From the NCBI RefSeq assembly GCF_000257665.1, contig NZ_AJKR01000002.1, positions 1 through 64,000 on the forward strand: a stretch of DNA of 64,000 nucleotides. The letters run 5' to 3'. This document shows positions 62,036-64,000 of the stretch, one piece after another. Numbering within the stretch: the first letter of the stretch is position 1; the number at the start of each line of letters is the position of its first letter. This stretch comes from Candidatus Aquiluna sp. IMCC13023. GTDB lineage: Bacteria > Actinomycetota > Actinomycetes > Actinomycetales > Microbacteriaceae. Under the pieces are notes generated by a model. It was not told the DNA's origin and searched no databases. It saw nothing but the letters and a program-made list of their open reading frames with translations. A program made the translations under genes and the position numbers.

Positions 62036-62488
62036 CTAGTTGGCAGAAACAACCTGCAGCTTTACCCGTGCCACAAGGTCAGAGTTCAAACGAACGCTTG
62101 CCTCGTAGTTACCGGTGGTGCGGATTGAAGATGCAAACTGGATCTTACGCTTGTCAACCTCGCCGAAACCAAGGGCCTGAATGGCCTCAGCCAGGTCAGA
62201 AGTCTTGATTGCGCCGAACAAGCGGCCGTTAGTTCCCGCCTTTGACTTGATTGTAATTAGAGCGCCCTCAAGCTTGCCCTTAATCTCCAGTGCCTCTTCT
62301 TCAGATGCAATGGCACGGGCGTCGCGGGCGTCGCGGATCTGGGTGACCTGCTTCTCGCCACCGCGGCTCCAGATAACTGCTAGTCCGGTTGGGATCAAAA
62401 AGTTACGTGCGTAACCGTTCTTTACCTCAACAATGTCACCGGCTGAGCCGAGACCTTGGACCTCGTTGGTCAAAATTAATTTCGACAT
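62036..62488 (-). CDS. rplI: Ribosomal protein L9
   Basis: 150 residues, normal length: MSKLILTNEVQGLGSAGDIV and EVKNGYARNFLIPTGLAV form the N-terminal RNA-binding domain, joined by the long helix (REARDARAIASEEEALEIKG region) to the C-terminal domain. ATG with AGGAG. Last gene of the rpsF-ssb-rpsR-rplI operon. Confidence 0.97.
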   Translation of the reverse strand: MSKLILTNEVQGLGSAGDIVEVKNGYARNFLIPTGLAVIWSRGGEKQVTQIRDARDARAIASEEEALEIKGKLEGALITIKSKAGTNGRLFGAIKTSDLAEAIQALGFGEVDKRKIQFASSIRTTGNYEASVRLNSDLVARVKLQVVSAN

Positions 62489-62499
62489 GTGATTCTCCT

Positions 62500-62754
62500 C
62501 TAGCGTCCAGCACCGGAGTATGGCATTATCGCCATCTCGCGAGCGTTCTTGATGGCCTTAGCAATTTTGCGCTGGTCCTGTGGAGTCGCACCAGTGATGC
62601 GACGGGCACGGATCTTGCCTCGTTCGGTTACGAACTTGCGCAATGTTGCGACGTCCTTGTAATCGATGAATTCGATCTTGATTGTTTTTGCCGGAGCAAG
62701 CTTGTCGAACTTACTGTTCATCTGCTTGCGGCGGTCAGCTGACTTTCCTGCCAT
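62500..62754 (-). CDS. rpsR: Ribosomal protein S18
   Basis: 84 residues. Core [20 protein letters not shown], then [19 protein letters not shown] and a basic C-terminus. No Cys in the N-terminal part, so this is the C-minus (zinc-free) form. ATG with AGGAG. Follows ssb after 20 bases. Partner of S6 in the 30S platform. Confidence 0.97.
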   Translation of the reverse strand: MAGKSADRRKQMNSKFDKLAPAKTIKIEFIDYKDVATLRKFVTERGKIRARRITGATPQDQRKIAKAIKNAREMAIMPYSGAGR

Positions 62755-62774
62755 TTTTTTCTCCTAGGTCTTTT

Positions 62775-63266
62775 CTAAAAAGGTGCTTCGTCGGATGGGG
62801 CTTCTGCTGGGTTAGCCCAAGCATCCGCTCCAGAATTGGCCTGCTTCTTTTCTGCCTGAGCTCCACCCCATGGGGATTCAACCTGTGCAGAGCCTTCACG
62901 GGCACGCTTTGTAACAGTTGCTGTTGCATAGCGAAGTGATGGTCCAATTTCGTCAATCTCTAACTCGAGTGAAGCCCTGGCTTCACCCTGAGCGGTTTGG
63001 TAAGCAGAAGCCGGCTTCATGCGACCGGTGACTACAACTCGTGCTCCCTTGGTTAGTGACTGAGCAACATTCTCGCCAACCTCACGCCAAGCGGTGCAGC
63101 GAATCCATACGGTTTCGCCGTCAACAAACTCGTTTGTCTGACGGTTGAAGGTTCTCGGGGTTGAGCCAACGCGGACTGAGGCCACGGCGATTCCGCCCTG
63201 CGTGTAGCGCAGTTCCGGATCGTCAGCTAGGTTGCCAACGATCGTTATGACTACTTCGCCAGCCAT
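62775..63266 (-). CDS. ssb: Single-stranded DNA-binding protein
   Basis: 163 residues. OB fold with VVITIVGNLADDPELRYTQG, VWIRCTAWREVGENVAQSL and GARVVVTGRMK. A flexible linker and the acidic protein-recruitment tip DEAPF follow at the C-terminus. ATG shares a base with the rpsF stop (TAATG). Between rpsF and rpsR, the standard bacterial arrangement. Confidence 0.97.
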   Translation of the reverse strand: MAGEVVITIVGNLADDPELRYTQGGIAVASVRVGSTPRTFNRQTNEFVDGETVWIRCTAWREVGENVAQSLTKGARVVVTGRMKPASAYQTAQGEARASLELEIDEIGPSLRYATATVTKRAREGSAQVESPWGGAQAEKKQANSGADAWANPAEAPSDEAPF

Positions 63267-63676
63267 TAGTCGGCCTTAGCGCCTGTTGGACGCTTGCCAC
63301 CGCGAGCGCCGCCGCCACGAGGGCCACCACGGCCTGCGCGAGGAGGCTTCTCTTCGGGAACGAATTCGATTGGGTTGATGCTGAAAATTGCTTCTTCCAG
63401 ACGGAGCACCTTGGTGCGAAGAATTGACTCGTTCAGATTTAGCTGACGGTCAAGCTCTTGCACGGCTGCAGAAGTGGTGTTCATGTTAACCACTGCGTAG
63501 AGCCCTTCGGAGTGCTTCTGGATCTGATACGTCATGCGACGTCGGCCCCAAATGTCGATCTTGTCCAAGGTGCCACCAGCTGCGGTGATTACCGTTAGGA
63601 ACTTGTCGAGTGTTGGAGCGACAATGCGCTCGTCTAGTGAGGGGTCCATAATGACCATTAGCTCGTAGTTATGCAT
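63266..63676 (-). CDS. rpsF: Ribosomal protein S6
   Basis: 136 residues, longer than the ~96-residue core because of a C-terminal Arg/Gly-rich extension ([19 protein letters not shown]). The core starts [17 protein letters not shown] and includes [21 protein letters not shown]. First gene of the operon with AGGAGGTGGG upstream. Binds S18 and 16S rRNA. Confidence 0.96.
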   Translation of the reverse strand: MHNYELMVIMDPSLDERIVAPTLDKFLTVITAAGGTLDKIDIWGRRRMTYQIQKHSEGLYAVVNMNTTSAAVQELDRQLNLNESILRTKVLRLEEAIFSINPIEFVPEEKPPRAGRGGPRGGGARGGKRPTGAKAD

Positions 63677-63707
63677 TTATAACCCACCTCCTTCGGTCTA
63701 AAGCGGC

Positions 63708-63736
63708 CACGGTCTTTCCGTGACAGGAGGGTATTA
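63708..63736 (-). promoter_or_regulatory. rpsF promoter -10 and leader hairpin
   Basis: TAATAC at 63736-63731 on the minus strand is a good -10. The leader then forms the hairpin CACGG-AAAGA-CCGTG (63708-63722), followed by further CCG triplets before the Shine-Dalgarno. In other bacteria an S6:S18 complex binds a CCG-containing leader stem to repress this operon; resemblance here is only suggestive. Confidence 0.45.
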
Positions 63737-63778
63737 GCATTTTTTTTACTTTGGTGTTGCCTAGGCAACCTTTTAACC

Positions 63779-64000
63779 TTAGCGGTTGGACCACCACTCG
63801 AGCAAGAGTTTATTTGCTTGTTCTGGGCCAATCTCGCCCTGATCTAGGCGTAACTCCAACAAATAATCGTAGGCAAGCCCGACCTCGCGACTAGGTTTTA
63901 TCCCTAGGATTTCCATGATTTGAGCGCCATCTAATTCTGGGCGAATTGCATCGAGCTGCTCTTGTTCGCTCAAAATAGCAATTCGCTTTTCCAAATCGTC
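63779..64000 (-). CDS. C-terminal end of a CCA tRNA nucleotidyltransferase-like protein (cut by the window edge)
   Basis: The last ~73 codons of a gene that begins beyond position 64000. The visible segment PELDGAQIMEILGIKPSREV, with the DGxxIMEILGIKPS pattern and the following LELRLDQGEIGPEQA, matches the C-terminal tail of bacterial CCA-adding enzymes or poly(A)-polymerase-like proteins. Its position upstream of rpsF in the same orientation matches actinobacterial pcnA-type genes. N-terminal catalytic motifs are outside the window. Confidence 0.8.
   Translation of the reverse strand, partial: DDLEKRIAILSEQEQLDAIRPELDGAQIMEILGIKPSREVGLAYDYLLELRLDQGEIGPEQANKLLLEWWSNR

Noticed and set aside
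63741-63780. Terminator with GTTGCC-TA-GGCAAC after the CCA-enzyme gene
   Set aside because: The palindrome is perfect, but no U-run follows in the minus-strand transcript, so its role is unclear.

Overview
The window looks like a chromosomal segment of a compact, moderate-GC actinobacterium, most likely Microbacteriaceae and possibly of the small freshwater Rhodoluna/Aquiluna type. That placement is inferred from gene content, not from a search. The pointers are: a dnaK-grpE-dnaJ-hspR-clpB heat-shock operon preceded by two HAIR-type inverted repeats; a znuACB-zur-rpmB-rpmG-rpsN zinc/ribosomal-protein cluster; the order rpsF-ssb-rpsR-rplI-dnaB, normally near the actinobacterial origin; many GTG/TTG starts; several probably leaderless starts; and 1-8 bp overlaps between neighbouring genes. 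I saw no rRNA, tRNA, CRISPR array, transposase, integrase or phage structural gene.

Layout. 1-5.75 kb: a minus-strand sugar ABC importer (ATPase, two permeases, binding lipoprotein) with an XRE-cupin regulator upstream. 5.9-15.7 kb: housekeeping and redox genes (hydrolases, nitroreductase, SPFH/NfeD pair, an aldo/keto reductase with a damaged 5' end, zinc alcohol dehydrogenase, thiol peroxidase, Nudix, ion channel). 16-22.3 kb: purA, an rRNA/tRNA methyltransferase, a HAD phosphatase, MFS, pyrE, xth, DoxX/HxlR. 22.4-28.5 kb: the heat-shock operon. 28.6-30 kb: an MFS transporter. 30.2-40.8 kb: a second sugar island with a mutarotase, an AGE-family isomerase, an ABC importer, two FGGY kinases of xylulokinase type, an AroE-like dehydrogenase, an ABM-domain protein and a Gfo/Idh/MocA dehydrogenase. 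41-48.6 kb: dcd, an MMPL transporter, an esterase, a PIF1/RecD-like helicase, a CopD-CtaG copper/oxidase assembly fusion and a methyltransferase. 48.7-54.3 kb: HU and the zinc-homeostasis cluster. 54.3-60.4 kb: 2-oxoacid dehydrogenase E1alpha/E1beta/E2, purB and small membrane proteins. 60.4-64 kb: dnaB, rplI, rpsR, ssb, rpsF and the end of a CCA-adding-enzyme-like gene.

How parts work together. The 30-41 kb island can be read as uptake of an aldose, anomer and aldose/ketose interconversion, then phosphorylation by a xylulokinase-type kinase; D-lyxose, D-mannose or a relative is a guess. The zinc cluster couples two binding proteins, an importer and a Fur-family regulator to zinc-ligand-free versions of L28, L33 and S14; Zur-like palindromes lie before both binding-protein genes. 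The heat-shock operon encodes its own repressor.

Most notable: five exact consensus DnaA boxes plus two near matches, all in one orientation, between dnaB and rplI and outside the expected dnaA-dnaN origin; a 14-bp tandem duplication that frameshifts the start of an aldo/keto reductase; a GTGTTCTC motif present three times around the first sugar operon and its regulator; and four exact 27-bp repeats encoding a His/Asp/Glu-rich zinc-binding loop.
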